Below, in pieces: positions 52,228-62,315 of a DNA stretch of 64,000 nt. The stretch spans positions 2,914,001 through 2,978,000 of the forward strand of contig NZ_CP141179.1 of NCBI RefSeq assembly GCF_035599575.1, written 5' to 3'. The notes under the pieces are model-generated. The model made no database searches, was not told the origin of the DNA, and saw nothing but the letters and a program-made list of their open reading frames with translations. The translations under genes and the position numbers were made by a program. The DNA is from Roseovarius sp. Pro17. GTDB taxonomy: Bacteria; Pseudomonadota; Alphaproteobacteria; Rhodobacterales; Rhodobacteraceae. The first letter of the stretch is position 1; the number at the start of each line of letters is the position of its first letter.

Positions 52228-53033
52228 CACAGCACCTCTTCAGTCCCGGCCGTTCCCAGCGCAGCGCGCGCACGGGGGCCGTGGAAATATTCATGGACCC
52301 AAGGGTGATCCACCTTCAGCATTTCGGCCATCGTCCCGACAGCCAGCACCTTTTTCTCAGCCAGAACCGCAATCCGATCGCAAATCGCGTGCAGCGAATC
52401 CAGATCATGCGTGACCAGAAACACCGTCAGCCCCAATGCGGCTTGCAACTGGCGGATCAGCGTGTCAAAGGCCGCTGCCCCGATCGGGTCCAGCCCCGCC
52501 GTCGGTTCGTCCAGAAATACGATCTCGGGGTCCAGCGCGATGGCGCGCGCGAACCCGGCCCGCTTGCGCATACCGCCCGACAGCTCGGACGGGAATTTGG
52601 TCTGCGCGACCTCCTCAAGGCCAACCATGCGCACCTTGATCCCGGCCAGCGTCTCGCGCAGGTCATCAGGAAGGTCCAGCTGCTCGCGCATCGGCGCCTC
52701 GACGTTCTGGCGCACGGTCAGCGACGAAAACAGCGCGCCGTCCTGAAACATTACACCCCAACGGCGGCGCAACTGGCGGTACTCTTCGGGCGGGGTGCCC
52801 TGAACGCTTTCGCCAAACACCTCGATGGTGCCGGCATCGGGCGTCAGCAGACCGACGATCTGTTGCAGCAGCACCGATTTGCCGGTGCCCGATCCGCCCA
52901 CGATGCCGATGATCTCGCCCCGGCGCACGTCCAGATCAAGGCCCTCATGCACCACATGCGTGCCAAAAGACTTGCCCAGCCCGCGCACCTTTATGATCGG
53001 CGCATCCGCGCTCTGATCCCTGTCGCCCATCAT
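52227..53033 (-). CDS. Lipid transport ABC ATPase (MlaF-like)
   Basis: 268 aa. Walker A VGGSGTGKSVLL near residue 40 is the MlaF form (Ser-Val rather than Ser-Thr). Signature LSGGMRKRAGFARAIALDPEIVFLDEPTAGLDP near residue 149. It powers lipid exchange through the MlaE-like permease and MCE protein encoded on either side, with 4-nt and 1-nt overlaps. Confidence 0.93.
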   Translation of the reverse strand: MMGDRDQSADAPIIKVRGLGKSFGTHVVHEGLDLDVRRGEIIGIVGGSGTGKSVLLQQIVGLLTPDAGTIEVFGESVQGTPPEEYRQLRRRWGVMFQDGALFSSLTVRQNVEAPMREQLDLPDDLRETLAGIKVRMVGLEEVAQTKFPSELSGGMRKRAGFARAIALDPEIVFLDEPTAGLDPIGAAAFDTLIRQLQAALGLTVFLVTHDLDSLHAICDRIAVLAEKKVLAVGTMAEMLKVDHPWVHEYFHGPRARAALGTAGTEEVL

Positions 53034-54178
53034 ATTCCCACCAATGCAAACACGACCGAAAACAGCGCATCCGCCACAATCACCATAAAGATCGACAGCA
53101 CCACCGAGGTCGACGTCAGCCGCCCCAGAGATTCCGCATTACCACCCACCTTTAACCCCTCATAGCAGCCGATAATCCCGATGATCAGTGCGAAAAAGGG
53201 CGCCTTGATCATGCCGACCAGAAAATGCCAGACGTCCGTGTTGCTGATCAGCCGCGACTGGAACACGGCTGGCGAAACCCCAAGCTCGATCCACGACATC
53301 ATAGCGCCACCCACCAGCCCCGCTATGTCCGAGATCAAACCAAGCACCGGCAACATCAGCATCAATGCCAGAACACGCGGGACAACCAAAATGTCGATCG
53401 GATCAAGACCAAGAGTGCGCATGGCGTCCACCTCTTCGCGCATCTTCATTGATCCGATGGCGGCGGTGTAGGCCGATCCCGAACGGCCCGCGACGACAAT
53501 CGAGGTTAGCAGGATGCCCAACTCTCGCAGGACCGCGATGGCGATAAGGTCCACGACAAAGACTTCGGCCCCGAACTGGCGCAGCTGAACCGAGCCCTGA
53601 AAGGCCAGCACCACGCCGATCAGGAATGACATCAGCGCAACGATGGGGATTGCGTTCCAGCCCACCTCCTGCATGTGATGCACAAGGGACGTCAGGCGCA
53701 GGCGGCGCGGATGGATCAGCGTATTGCTGAGCGACGCGATGACCTGTCCTAGAAAGCTGATTAGTTCCACCGCAATCCGGGAACTGGCCATCGTCTGGCG
53801 GCCCAGCGCCTCCAGCCGGTCCGCAATTGTGCGGCGCTTGACACGCGCGCCGTCCTCGGGCGGCATATTGCGGCGTACGGCCTCCAACAGTTGATGCTGC
53901 GCGTCAGTCGCGCCACTGATAGCGACGTCTGTGCCGCCATTTGCCAGACGTCGCTGCATGTCGACGACATACCATGCGCCCGCCGTGTCCATATGGCTGA
54001 CTTGCGCAATGTCGATGGCGCCCGCGCCCTCGGCGCTGCGCGTCAGCGTTGCGACGTTTTCGATCAACAGGCTGCCGGACAGCATCAGGCACCCGTCCGA
54101 TACCGCAGCCTCAGGCGCTTGTCGGCCCTCATGCCTGTCGCGTCTATCGCCGGTCATCTGATTTTCCCGCTCACTCAT
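53030..54178 (-). CDS. MlaE-like permease with N-terminal STAS domain
   Basis: About 382 aa from the ATG at 54178; ATG at 54157 is an alternative. Residues 20-120 resemble a STAS domain (SHMDTAGAWYVVDMQRRLANGG), which E. coli encodes separately as MlaB. The permease part has IPIVALMSFLIGVVLAFQGSVQLRQFGAEVFVVDL and TAAIGSMKMREEVDAMRTLGLDPIDILVVPR, standard MlaE/Ttg2B motifs. It is the first gene of the Mla-like operon. The fused STAS probably regulates the complex internally. Confidence 0.92.
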   Translation of the reverse strand: MSERENQMTGDRRDRHEGRQAPEAAVSDGCLMLSGSLLIENVATLTRSAEGAGAIDIAQVSHMDTAGAWYVVDMQRRLANGGTDVAISGATDAQHQLLEAVRRNMPPEDGARVKRRTIADRLEALGRQTMASSRIAVELISFLGQVIASLSNTLIHPRRLRLTSLVHHMQEVGWNAIPIVALMSFLIGVVLAFQGSVQLRQFGAEVFVVDLIAIAVLRELGILLTSIVVAGRSGSAYTAAIGSMKMREEVDAMRTLGLDPIDILVVPRVLALMLMLPVLGLISDIAGLVGGAMMSWIELGVSPAVFQSRLISNTDVWHFLVGMIKAPFFALIIGIIGCYEGLKVGGNAESLGRLTSTSVVLSIFMVIVADALFSVVFALVGI

Positions 54179-54490
54179 GACCCGGCGTCGCCTCTTTCGA
54201 TTTGCATGCAGTCCGTAAACCTTCACGAATACGGCCAACACCCGCCAATGTGACGCATCGCCTCGGATCACGGTACCGTGATCGCGTAGGTTGCGAAACC
54301 ACCTTCACCAGATATTTTCCTTCTTCTTCGCAGAAGGTTCGGGAATCTGGCCGGGCAACTGCACCGGCGATCATGCCCAGCCATGTGCGATGGATATTGT
54401 CGGAAGCGTTGATGGGCAAGGGCCCCTTTTAGGCGCGACATTCGAAATATAGCGCCGTTCGAATCCACGAAAACCATACTAAGATTTTTC

Positions 54491-54535
54491 TTGACTTACC
54501 AATTTGAAGCCTGAATATGTGAGTGATCGTTCACA
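54491..54535 (+). promoter_or_regulatory. Promoter and palindromic TetR operator ahead of the tetR-aas unit
   Basis: A -35 TTGACT (54491-54496) and -10-like AATATG (54514-54519) are 17 bp apart. An 18-bp near-palindrome TGTGAGTGATCGTTCACA (54518-54535; two mismatched pairs) overlaps the start-site region, 19 bp before the TetR ATG. This is the usual arrangement for TetR autorepression. Confidence 0.65.
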
Positions 54536-54554
54536 CGCAAACTGAAGGATAGAT

Positions 54555-55130
54555 ATGACAAAGGCATCCCAGACCCGCCGCGCTTTGATTGAAAAAACGG
54601 CTTTGCGCCTGTTTGCAGATCGCGGATACGCAGAGGTATCCGTGCGCGACATCTCGCAAGCCTGCGGCATTGGCGAGAGTGCTCTTTACCGGCATATGAC
54701 CTCAAAGGAAGAGCTGGCAATTCGCGTTTTCCGCGAGGCTTACCTCAGGTTTGGCTCCCGGATGCTAGAGGCTGCGCAGGGCACAGGCCCTCTCAAGGCG
54801 AAGCTGTCGGCATATCTGCGCGTCATGCTCGAAGGGTTCGACGAGGATGCCGTTCTGATGCGGTTCCTGCTGATCAGTCAGCACGAAACGCTGGCCAAGG
54901 CTATCTCGTCCGAGGACATCACCCCGGTCTTGATCATCCATGACGCGCTATCCATCGCGGCATCCGCCGGAGAGGTCGACCTGCCCGATGTCGATATGGC
55001 AACCGCCCTTGTCATGGGTGCTGCGCTTCAACCGATGACATTCATGCTTTACGGGCGCCTGCCCTCGCCCGCCATCTCTCATCATCCAGCGATCCTCGAA
55101 GGCCTGACCCGCCTTCTGGGCCTCAACTGA
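54555..55130 (+). CDS. TetR-family transcriptional regulator
   Basis: 191 aa. The N-terminal helix-turn-helix (ALRLFADRGYAEVSVRDISQACGIGESALYRHMTSKEELA) is a standard TetR head; the C-terminal ligand domain is divergent. A good ribosome site (AAGGATAGAT) precedes the ATG. It lies 26 bp before the acyltransferase/ligase fusion and shares its strand, so it probably senses a fatty acyl ligand and represses its own operon through the palindrome at 54518-54535. Confidence 0.9.
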   Translation: MTKASQTRRALIEKTALRLFADRGYAEVSVRDISQACGIGESALYRHMTSKEELAIRVFREAYLRFGSRMLEAAQGTGPLKAKLSAYLRVMLEGFDEDAVLMRFLLISQHETLAKAISSEDITPVLIIHDALSIAASAGEVDLPDVDMATALVMGAALQPMTFMLYGRLPSPAISHHPAILEGLTRLLGLN

Positions 55131-55156
55131 ATCAAATTTCAGAAAAGGTTATTCCA

Positions 55157-58100
55157 ATGTTTCTCAAGAACAAAAATACGCTGAGCTATGTCTCTATCGT
55201 CCTTACGGCTGTTTTGGGGGCGCTTAACGACAACCTGCTCAAGGCCGCCGTGATCGTGTTCGCGGCCCTCAGCGTTCCTGCCGATCAGGCGGCAACGGTC
55301 GGCCTGCTGGCTGGCGCGCTGCTGATGCTGCCTTTCGTGCTGTTCTCGGGCTGGGCCGGCATCATGGCCGACAAGTTCGAAAAAGCGGCGATGATCCGCG
55401 CCGTAAAGTGGAGCGAACTGGCCCTCGCCTGCCTTGCGACCGGCGCGATGATTTCGGGCAGTATCCCCGTGATGCTGGGCATCGTGTTTCTTATGGGATC
55501 GCAATCGGCGTTCTTTGGCCCCCTCAAGCTCGGCTGGCTGCCCGAACGTTTGCGCACCGATCAACTGGTCGCGGCCAATAGCTGGTTGGATACAGGTACG
55601 TTCCTCGCAATTCTGGCCGGAACAGTCGTGGGCGGCCTTTTGTCCGGGCCCCAGACGCTGGTTTGGGCCGGCGGCGTGGCTGTTGGGATCGCGCTCATTG
55701 GCGTGGCTGCCTCTTATACGCTGCCCAAGGGCGGGCGTGCGGCGCCGGATCTGGCTATCCCGTTCAACCCATTGGCCGGGAACTGGCGGGTTCTCAACGC
55801 GCTCTTTTCGGACGGCACTGCGGCAAAGGCCGCACTGCTGGACACGTGGTTCTGGGCCGTCGGCTCGGTCTATCTATCGACGCTGCCGGCCTATCTGCGG
55901 ATGCGTCTTGGTGGGGACGAAACCATGCTGACGGCGGTCATGGCGCTCTTTGCCGCAGGTATCGGCGCCGGTGCGGTCATGGCCAGCGTCAAGCTGCGCG
56001 GCAGGATCAGTGCGCAACTGGCCCTGCCGTCGGGCATCCTGATCGCCGCAGCCGCCTTTGGCCTTTATGCCGGTTTCGACGCGCTGGAGCCCGGCAGCGG
56101 GTTGGCCGGTTTGTTCGGAACCGCTCAGGGGATATTCGTCGTCGCCAGCCTGTTCCTGATCGCTTTCGGTGGCGGCATGTTCGCCATCCCGCTCAAGGCC
56201 GTGATCCAGTCTCGCGCAGGCAACGACGAGCGTGCGCAAGTGATGGCCGGGTTCAATATGCTCAGCTCGATCGGGATCGTCGCGACGTCCGTTCTGATTT
56301 CCCTCGGGGTCAAGTCCGGCTTTCAGTTGCAGCACATCTTTCTGGCGATCGCCATCACGGGCGTCGGTGCAGTCATCGCCAGCGCGGTCTTCTTTCCGCG
56401 CGACGCCTTGCGCGGCCTTGGTCGCACTGTGATGTTGCCGTGGTTTCGGATCAAAATCGAAGGGCGCCAGCATCTGGCCACCGAAGGCCCCGTCGTGTTC
56501 GTGTCAAACCACGTCAGCTTTGCCGACGGCCCGCTGCTGTTTTCGCTGATCGACCGGGAGGCAGCCATTGCTGTGAATTCGGACTGGGCCAAAGGCTCCG
56601 TTCTGTCCCGCCTCGCCAGCATTCTGAAAATCGCGCCCCTCGATCCGCAAAACCCAATGGCGGCCAAGGGTCTGGCCCAGCAGATTCAGAATGGCGGCGC
56701 GGCGCTGGTGTTCCCCGAGGGTCGCATCAGCACGCATGGCGCATTGATGAAGGTCTATCCCGGAACTGCGTGGTTGATCGACGCGGCGCAGGCCCCGGTC
56801 GTGCCCATTCATATCGAAGGGCTGGAAAGTTCGCGGGTGACCCGCCCCATTGCCGGGATGGCCCGCCGCCTGTTTCCCAAGGTGCGTGTCCGCGTCGGCG
56901 CGCCCCGCAAGCTGGATGTTCCCGATGGTATCAAGGGCCGTGCGCGCCGCCAGATGGCGACGCGGGCCTTGCAGAACCTGCTTGAAGACAGCCGTTTCGA
57001 CGCGCTAAACGCGCCCCGGTCTATCCCGCACGCGTTTCATTTGGCGCGCAAACGGCTTGACGGTCGGGGCATTGCCATCAGCGATCCTATGGGCACAACC
57101 CTCACGCGGCGCAAGATCGCGATCGGCGCTGCGGCCTTCTCGTCCTTGCTCCAAAATCGGACAGAACCGGGCGAACATGTCGGCATCCTCCTGCCCGGCG
57201 TCGCGGCGGCTCCGGTGATCCTCATGGGGCTTTGGCGCGCGGGCCGGGTTGGCGCGATTCTCAATCCCACGCTTGGGGCAGGCCCGATGCTGTCGGCCAT
57301 CGACACAGCCGGTATCCGCAAGATCATCACCAGCAAGGAATTCGTGAAGAAGGCGGAAATCGAGGACGTGGTGAGCGAACTTGAAAGTCAGGGCCTTAAT
57401 ATCCTCTGGACCGATACGCTCAAGGCCGAGATCACACCGGGCCGCACACTAGCCGCCATGTGGGCCGCGCGGCGTCCCACCGATGCCAGCCTGTCGCCCG
57501 ATGATCCAGCGGTGATCCTGTTCACGTCCGGCACCGAAGGCGCGCCCAAGGGCGTGGTCCTCACGCACGGCAACCTTGTGGCCAACATAGCCCAGCTGCG
57601 CGCGCGAACCGATGTCGGCTCGGCCGATCGGGTGCTGTCCGCCCTGCCCCTGTTTCACAGTTTCGGCCTGACGGCGGGCGTTCTGCTACCGCTGATGGCA
57701 GGCGCGCCAGTGATGATTTACCCCTCGCCCCTGCACTACAAGATCGTGCCTGAAGTGGCCTATGGCCATAGCGCGACACTGATCTTTGGCACCGACACGT
57801 TCCTGAACGGCTGGGGTCGCCGTGCGAGCGCCTACGATTTCAGTTCGGTGCGCGCCGCGATTGCCGGGGCGGAGCCCGTCAAAGCGTCCACGCGTGCGCT
57901 GTGGAGCGAGAAATTCGGCGTGCGCATCCTGGAGGGCTTTGGCGCGACCGAGGCTGGGCCGGTCATCGCCCTGAACACACCGATGGAAAACCGCAACGGC
58001 ACTGTCGGGCGCGCGTTGTCAAACATCGACATGCGCCTTGAGGAAGCGCCCGGTATCGAGGGGCATCGCCTCTGGATCCGTGGACCGAATATCATGGCGG

Positions 58101-58537
58101 GCTACCTGCTATCTGGCAAGAACGGCGTGCTTCATGCGCCAGAGGATGGCTGGTACGACACCGGCGATATCATAGCGCACGACGAGGACGGATTTATCCG
58201 CATCGTTGGCCGTGCCAAGCGGTTCGCCAAGGTCGGCGGAGAGATGGTATCGCTGGCCGCCGCCGAGGCATTGGCCACCGAGATATGGCCCGATGCCCAT
58301 GTCGCAGCGATATCGGTTCCCGACGCGCGAAAGGGTGAGAAGGTCATCCTTGCAACGACGCAGCAGGGTGCTGATCGCAAGGCTCTCTCGTCGGCTGCAC
58401 AGGCGCGCGGCATTGCCGAGATTACCGTTCCATCAGACGTTCTGGTGTTGGAGCGCATCCCCCTGTTGGCATCCGGCAAGACAGATTATCCGGCGCTTTG
58501 CCAGATGCTGTCCGAGGCTGTTGAGAAGGCGGCGTAG
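55157..58537 (+). CDS. aas: Trifunctional lysophospholipid remodelling protein: LplT-like flippase, PlsC-like acyltransferase, acyl-ACP synthetase
   Basis: 1126 aa in one frame. Residues 1-410 are an MFS membrane domain like LplT (VLTAVLGALNDNLLKAAVIVF; GSQSAFFGPLKLGWLPE). Residues 430-640 are an acyltransferase with NHVSFAD (H-x4-D, near residue 450) and FPEGRIS (near residue 519). Residues 650-1126 are an AMP-binding ligase with LFTSGTEGAPKGVVLTHGN (near residue 787), GFGATEAGP and DGWYDTGDI. In E. coli LplT and Aas are separate; here they are fused, as known in several other proteobacteria. It imports lysophospholipid and re-acylates it with a fatty acid activated on ACP. Confidence 0.93.
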   Translation: MFLKNKNTLSYVSIVLTAVLGALNDNLLKAAVIVFAALSVPADQAATVGLLAGALLMLPFVLFSGWAGIMADKFEKAAMIRAVKWSELALACLATGAMISGSIPVMLGIVFLMGSQSAFFGPLKLGWLPERLRTDQLVAANSWLDTGTFLAILAGTVVGGLLSGPQTLVWAGGVAVGIALIGVAASYTLPKGGRAAPDLAIPFNPLAGNWRVLNALFSDGTAAKAALLDTWFWAVGSVYLSTLPAYLRMRLGGDETMLTAVMALFAAGIGAGAVMASVKLRGRISAQLALPSGILIAAAAFGLYAGFDALEPGSGLAGLFGTAQGIFVVASLFLIAFGGGMFAIPLKAVIQSRAGNDERAQVMAGFNMLSSIGIVATSVLISLGVKSGFQLQHIFLAIAITGVGAVIASAVFFPRDALRGLGRTVMLPWFRIKIEGRQHLATEGPVVFVSNHVSFADGPLLFSLIDREAAIAVNSDWAKGSVLSRLASILKIAPLDPQNPMAAKGLAQQIQNGGAALVFPEGRISTHGALMKVYPGTAWLIDAAQAPVVPIHIEGLESSRVTRPIAGMARRLFPKVRVRVGAPRKLDVPDGIKGRARRQMATRALQNLLEDSRFDALNAPRSIPHAFHLARKRLDGRGIAISDPMGTTLTRRKIAIGAAAFSSLLQNRTEPGEHVGILLPGVAAAPVILMGLWRAGRVGAILNPTLGAGPMLSAIDTAGIRKIITSKEFVKKAEIEDVVSELESQGLNILWTDTLKAEITPGRTLAAMWAARRPTDASLSPDDPAVILFTSGTEGAPKGVVLTHGNLVANIAQLRARTDVGSADRVLSALPLFHSFGLTAGVLLPLMAGAPVMIYPSPLHYKIVPEVAYGHSATLIFGTDTFLNGWGRRASAYDFSSVRAAIAGAEPVKASTRALWSEKFGVRILEGFGATEAGPVIALNTPMENRNGTVGRALSNIDMRLEEAPGIEGHRLWIRGPNIMAGYLLSGKNGVLHAPEDGWYDTGDIIAHDEDGFIRIVGRAKRFAKVGGEMVSLAAAEALATEIWPDAHVAAISVPDARKGEKVILATTQQGADRKALSSAAQARGIAEITVPSDVLVLERIPLLASGKTDYPALCQMLSEAVEKAA

Positions 58538-58589
58538 CATACGATTTGTGCTTAGCGATCGCCCACAAAGCACGCCACGAGAAAAACAC

Positions 58590-58615
58590 GGGGTCTGCCA
58601 TCAACGGCAGGCCCC
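58590..58615. terminator. GC-rich hairpin after the aas gene
   Basis: GGGGTCTGCC-ATCAAC-GGCAGGCCCC forms a 10-bp stem with one G-U pair, 53 bp after the stop. An A-rich run precedes it and no T-run follows on the plus strand, so termination in the plus direction is uncertain. Confidence 0.4.
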
Positions 58616-58783
58616 ATACCGTCGGTCAAGATCATGGTGCAAACCCCCATTCGCTGACCCAGTGTTGGGCAATGAGCGCCTTACAAAGGCGCTGCGGGCT
58701 GGTGATCGCGTGTTTGCGCTTTGACGGTTGCCTTGGGCCAGAAAGACCTATCTGTTTCAGACCGAGGCAGGGACGTGAATTCC

Positions 58784-59527
58784 ATGACGCAACAGCCCGT
58801 CATCGTGGCGCAACATATCGACAAACACTTCAATGGCTTTCAGGCGCTTAGCGATGTCAGCCTGACCGTCCATCTAGGCGAGCGTGTCGTCGTTTGCGGT
58901 CCCTCGGGATCGGGCAAATCGACGCTGATCCGCTGCTTCAACGGGCTAGAGGCGCATGATAGCGGCAGCCTGATCGTCGAAGGGCGAGAACTGACTGCAG
59001 ATGCGCCCCATATCCGCCAGTTGCGGCAGGATGTCGGCATGGTGTTTCAGCAGTTCAATCTGTTCCCGCATCTGACGGTTCTGGAAAACCTGACCATCGG
59101 TCCGCGCAAGGTGCGCGGGATGCCCCGCCGCGAGGCCGAGGCGCTGGCGCGCAAGTATCTGGAGCGTGTTCGCATCCCCGAGCAAGCCGAAAAACGGCCC
59201 GATCAGCTGTCGGGCGGGCAGCAGCAGCGCGTCGCCATCGCCCGCGCGCTGTGCATGGAGCCGCGCGTGATGCTGTTCGATGAGCCGACATCGGCGCTGG
59301 ACCCCGAAATGATCGGCGAGGTGCTGGATGTCATGGTCGATCTGGCGCAGAGCGGCATGACCATGGTCGTCGTCACCCATGAGATGGGGTTTGCGCGCAA
59401 GGTGGCGGACCGCATGGTCTTTATGGAGGCCGGTCGCATTGTCGAAATTTCTCCACCGGACAAGTTTTTCAGCAATCCCGAAACGGACCGCGCGAAACTG
59501 TTTCTCAACCAGATCCTCGGCCATTGA
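58784..59527 (+). CDS. Polar amino acid ABC transporter ATPase (GlnQ-like)
   Basis: 247 aa from the ATG at 58784; the frame is open from 58721. Walker [20 protein letters not shown] near residue 39, the [20 protein letters not shown]-loop block typical of HisP/GlnQ, and the signature [35 protein letters not shown]. It drives the two permeases encoded at 59524-60315 and 61194-62066. It overlaps the first permease by 4 nt. Gap 58538-58783 before it holds only a hairpin. Confidence 0.92.
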   Translation: MTQQPVIVAQHIDKHFNGFQALSDVSLTVHLGERVVVCGPSGSGKSTLIRCFNGLEAHDSGSLIVEGRELTADAPHIRQLRQDVGMVFQQFNLFPHLTVLENLTIGPRKVRGMPRREAEALARKYLERVRIPEQAEKRPDQLSGGQQQRVAIARALCMEPRVMLFDEPTSALDPEMIGEVLDVMVDLAQSGMTMVVVTHEMGFARKVADRMVFMEAGRIVEISPPDKFFSNPETDRAKLFLNQILGH

Positions 59528-60315
59528 GACGGCTGCGCCGCATCCTGAACGCGCCGCTCATCGCCGTCGCTCTCTATGGCGCGATCATGGCTGTATTCGT
59601 CTGGGCGTCCTATGCGGGCGCACAGCAGATGGGCTATAACTGGCAATGGTACCGGGTGCCAAAATACCTCTATACGCTGACCGAGGACGGTTTTCAGCCG
59701 GGCGAACTGCTGATCGGGCTGTGGGCATCTGTGCGCTTATCCGCGGCGGCGTTCGGGCTGGCCACATTGCTGGGCGGCGTGGTCGCCATGCTGCGCCTGT
59801 CGGGGCTGATCGTCGGCAAGGGCGTCGCCGTCGTTTATCTGGAACTGGTCCGCAACATCCCGCTCTTGGTGCTGCTCTACCTCTTTTACTACGTCCTCGG
59901 TCCGATCTTTGGCCTAACCCGATGGAGCGCGGCAATCCTGACGCTGGCCATCTTTCATTCGGCCCTCATTTCTGAGATTTTCCGCGCCGGCATCAACTCG
60001 GTCGCGCGCGGCCAATGGGAGGCGGCGGATGCCATCGGCATGTCGCGCGCGCAGGTATTTCGCTATATCGTCATCCCGCAATCGGTCCGCTTCATGCTAC
60101 CGCCGCTGACGGGCGAGGCGGTGCACCTGATAAAATCCTCGGCGATCGTCAGCGTGATCGCGGTCGCCGAGCTGACTACCGTTGGCCGCAACATCATTTC
60201 CGACACCTACATGAGTTTCGAGATCTGGTTTACCGTGGCCGCCGTATACCTCGCACTCACTCTCGTCCTATCCTTCGGCGTCTCAATGCTGGAGCGGCGA
60301 TTTAACCCTAACTGA
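59524..60315 (+). CDS. Polar amino acid ABC transporter permease 1
   Basis: 263 aa. The start is TTG, overlapping the ATPase stop (TTGA); no nearer ATG precedes the first helix. It has a long extracytoplasmic loop after the first helix, then [24 protein letters not shown] and the EAA loop [32 protein letters not shown], both typical of HisM/GltJ-type permeases. It forms the channel with the second permease. Confidence 0.9.
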   Translation: MRRLRRILNAPLIAVALYGAIMAVFVWASYAGAQQMGYNWQWYRVPKYLYTLTEDGFQPGELLIGLWASVRLSAAAFGLATLLGGVVAMLRLSGLIVGKGVAVVYLELVRNIPLLVLLYLFYYVLGPIFGLTRWSAAILTLAIFHSALISEIFRAGINSVARGQWEAADAIGMSRAQVFRYIVIPQSVRFMLPPLTGEAVHLIKSSAIVSVIAVAELTTVGRNIISDTYMSFEIWFTVAAVYLALTLVLSFGVSMLERRFNPN

Positions 60316-60339
60316 TACACATTTCAGGAGACTTCCAAT

Positions 60340-61182
60340 ATGTCGACCACCCGTAGAAAGGCCATGCTGCTGGGCCTCGCGTTTGCCGCGACGACCAGCA
60401 TTATCGCAATTAAGCCCGCATTTGCGCAATCGGCAACGCAATCGTTGTCCGGCGAATCCGTGATCGAGTCGATCAAGCAGGACGGCGTTCTGCGTATCGG
60501 TCTGTCGGTGTTCACCCCTTGGTCAATGCGCGACAAAAACGGCGAGTTGATCGGGTTCGAATTGGACGTGGGCCGCGCGCTGGCCGAGGATATGGGCGTC
60601 GATGTCGAATTCATCCCGACCGCATGGGACGGCATCATCCCGCAGCTGGTATCGGGCAATTTCGACGTCATCATCTCGGGCATGTCGATCACGCCCGAGC
60701 GGAACTTGACCGTCAACTTCTCTGACCCCTACGCGTTTTCCGGCCAGACCATTCTGGCGAACAAGGCGATGACCGACGGCTTTGCGCTGGAAGATTATAA
60801 CAGCGGCGATGTCATCTTTTCGGCACGGCGCGGCGCAACGCCCGCCACCGTGATCGCGCAGCTTTTCCCCGAAGCTCAGCTGCTGCTCTTTGACGAAGAG
60901 GCCGCCGCCGTCCAAGAGGTGCTAAACGGCAACGCGCACGCCACCATGTTCGCCGAACCAGCCCCCTCAATCGAGGCGCGCCGCTATCCCGACAAGCTGC
61001 ACGTGCCGTTCGATCAGACATTCCTCGCCACCGGAGAAGGCTTTGCGCTTCGCAAGGGCGATCCCGACGCGCTCAACTTCTTCAACAACTGGATCGCCAC
61101 GCGGATGGCATCTGGTTGGCTGAAAGAGCGGAATGATTACTGGTTCAAGGGCCAGGATTGGCAAGCCGAAGTTGCCGAATAA
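60340..61182 (+). CDS. Amino acid ABC transporter substrate-binding protein (family 3)
   Basis: 280 aa with a Sec signal peptide (AMLLGLAFAATTSIIAIKPAFAQ). The SBP_bac_3 pattern is clear: GVLRIGLSVFTPWSMRDKNGELIGFELDVGRALAEDMGV, then FDVIISGMSITPERNLTVNFSDPY. The ribosome site TTTCAGGAGAC is strong. It binds a polar amino acid or derivative in the periplasm; it sits between its two permease genes. Confidence 0.92.
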   Translation: MSTTRRKAMLLGLAFAATTSIIAIKPAFAQSATQSLSGESVIESIKQDGVLRIGLSVFTPWSMRDKNGELIGFELDVGRALAEDMGVDVEFIPTAWDGIIPQLVSGNFDVIISGMSITPERNLTVNFSDPYAFSGQTILANKAMTDGFALEDYNSGDVIFSARRGATPATVIAQLFPEAQLLLFDEEAAAVQEVLNGNAHATMFAEPAPSIEARRYPDKLHVPFDQTFLATGEGFALRKGDPDALNFFNNWIATRMASGWLKERNDYWFKGQDWQAEVAE

Positions 61183-61193
61183 GGCCTCCGCCC

Positions 61194-62066
61194 ATGTCCT
61201 CGATCCTGCGAAACCTGCGCTGGCCCGACCTGCTGATCCTCGCCGTTCTGGCGGCGGGGATCGGCTATGTCGTAGCCACGATCGAGGGCACGCTTAGCTA
61301 TGAATGGCGCTGGCATCTGATCCCCGACTACATCCTGCGCTGGCGCGAGGATCGCGGCGAATGGTTCGCCAACCTGCTGCTTCAGGGGCTCTTCACGACC
61401 ATCCGCATCAGTATCTACGCCAGCGTTCTGGCGCTGGGGCTGGGGGTGTTGCTGGGCATTGCACGCTGCGCACAGAACCTCACGGTGCGCCTGTTGGCGC
61501 GCACCTATATGGAGCTGCTGCGCAATATCCCGCCCGTCGTCATCATCTTTATCTTTTTCTTTTTCCTATCCCAGCAATTGATCGACGCGCTCGACCTGAA
61601 CGCATGGGCGCGTGGCATCGCGCGCGGCGACAATGCCGTCATCTGGGAATTCTTCTTTGGCGACATGCGCCGCTTTCCCTCGCTGATATCCGGCGTTATC
61701 GTCCTCGCCCTGTTCGAGAGCGCATTTGTCGGCGAGATCGTGCGCGCCGGTATCCAGTCGGTGCCACCCGGCCAGCGCGAAGCCGCGCGCGCCATCGGCA
61801 TGGGATCTGTTCAGGAAATGCGTTTCATCGTTCTACCGCAGGCGATGCGCAGGGTGACACCGCCCATGGCGAACCAGTTCATCAGCCTGATCAAGGACAG
61901 CTCGATCATCTCGCTGATTTCGGTGCAGGACCTGACCTACAAAACGGTCGAGTTGGTCGCCTCGACCCGGCTGATATTCGAGGCATGGATCACGACGGCG
62001 GCGCTCTATTTCCTGCTATGTTTTGGGTTGTCCATGCTGTTCAGACGGCTTGAGCGCAGGCTGTAA
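61194..62066 (+). CDS. Polar amino acid ABC transporter permease 2
   Basis: 290 aa from the ATG at 61194; an earlier start at 61158 overlaps the binding-protein gene. Membrane segments flank TYMELLRNIPPVVIIFIFFFFLSQQ and the EAA loop GQREAARAIGMGSVQEMRFIVLPQAMRRVTPPMANQFISLIKDSSI, as in GltK/HisQ permeases. It completes the four-gene importer. An unusually long polar loop follows the first helix (residues about 35-60). Confidence 0.9.
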   Translation: MSSILRNLRWPDLLILAVLAAGIGYVVATIEGTLSYEWRWHLIPDYILRWREDRGEWFANLLLQGLFTTIRISIYASVLALGLGVLLGIARCAQNLTVRLLARTYMELLRNIPPVVIIFIFFFFLSQQLIDALDLNAWARGIARGDNAVIWEFFFGDMRRFPSLISGVIVLALFESAFVGEIVRAGIQSVPPGQREAARAIGMGSVQEMRFIVLPQAMRRVTPPMANQFISLIKDSSIISLISVQDLTYKTVELVASTRLIFEAWITTAALYFLLCFGLSMLFRRLERRL

Positions 62067-62315
62067 TCGTTCCGACCGTGCCGGCGGACGTCGACGCGCC
62101 AACCGCCCTCGGCCGGTTTGCCCAAAGTGATCCGGCTGTCAAACGCGATGGCGGGACCCAGCGCCGCCCGTGATGAGGCTGCGCCCACTTTCGCCGCTTG
62201 TGTCAGGTCGCCAACGGAAACTCCAACAAGCGACCATTTGACATCTCTTTCCCAATCCGCCGATCCTAGAGATTCGGCAAACTGGTACGCGCGTCACCCG
62301 AGAGGGCCAACGGCA

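Noticed and set aside
62067..62315. Possible gene remnant between the permease and the RTX gene
   Set aside because: A minus-strand frame of about 80 codons looks somewhat protein-like but has no start with a ribosome site and no recognised family; I see nothing else in this gap.
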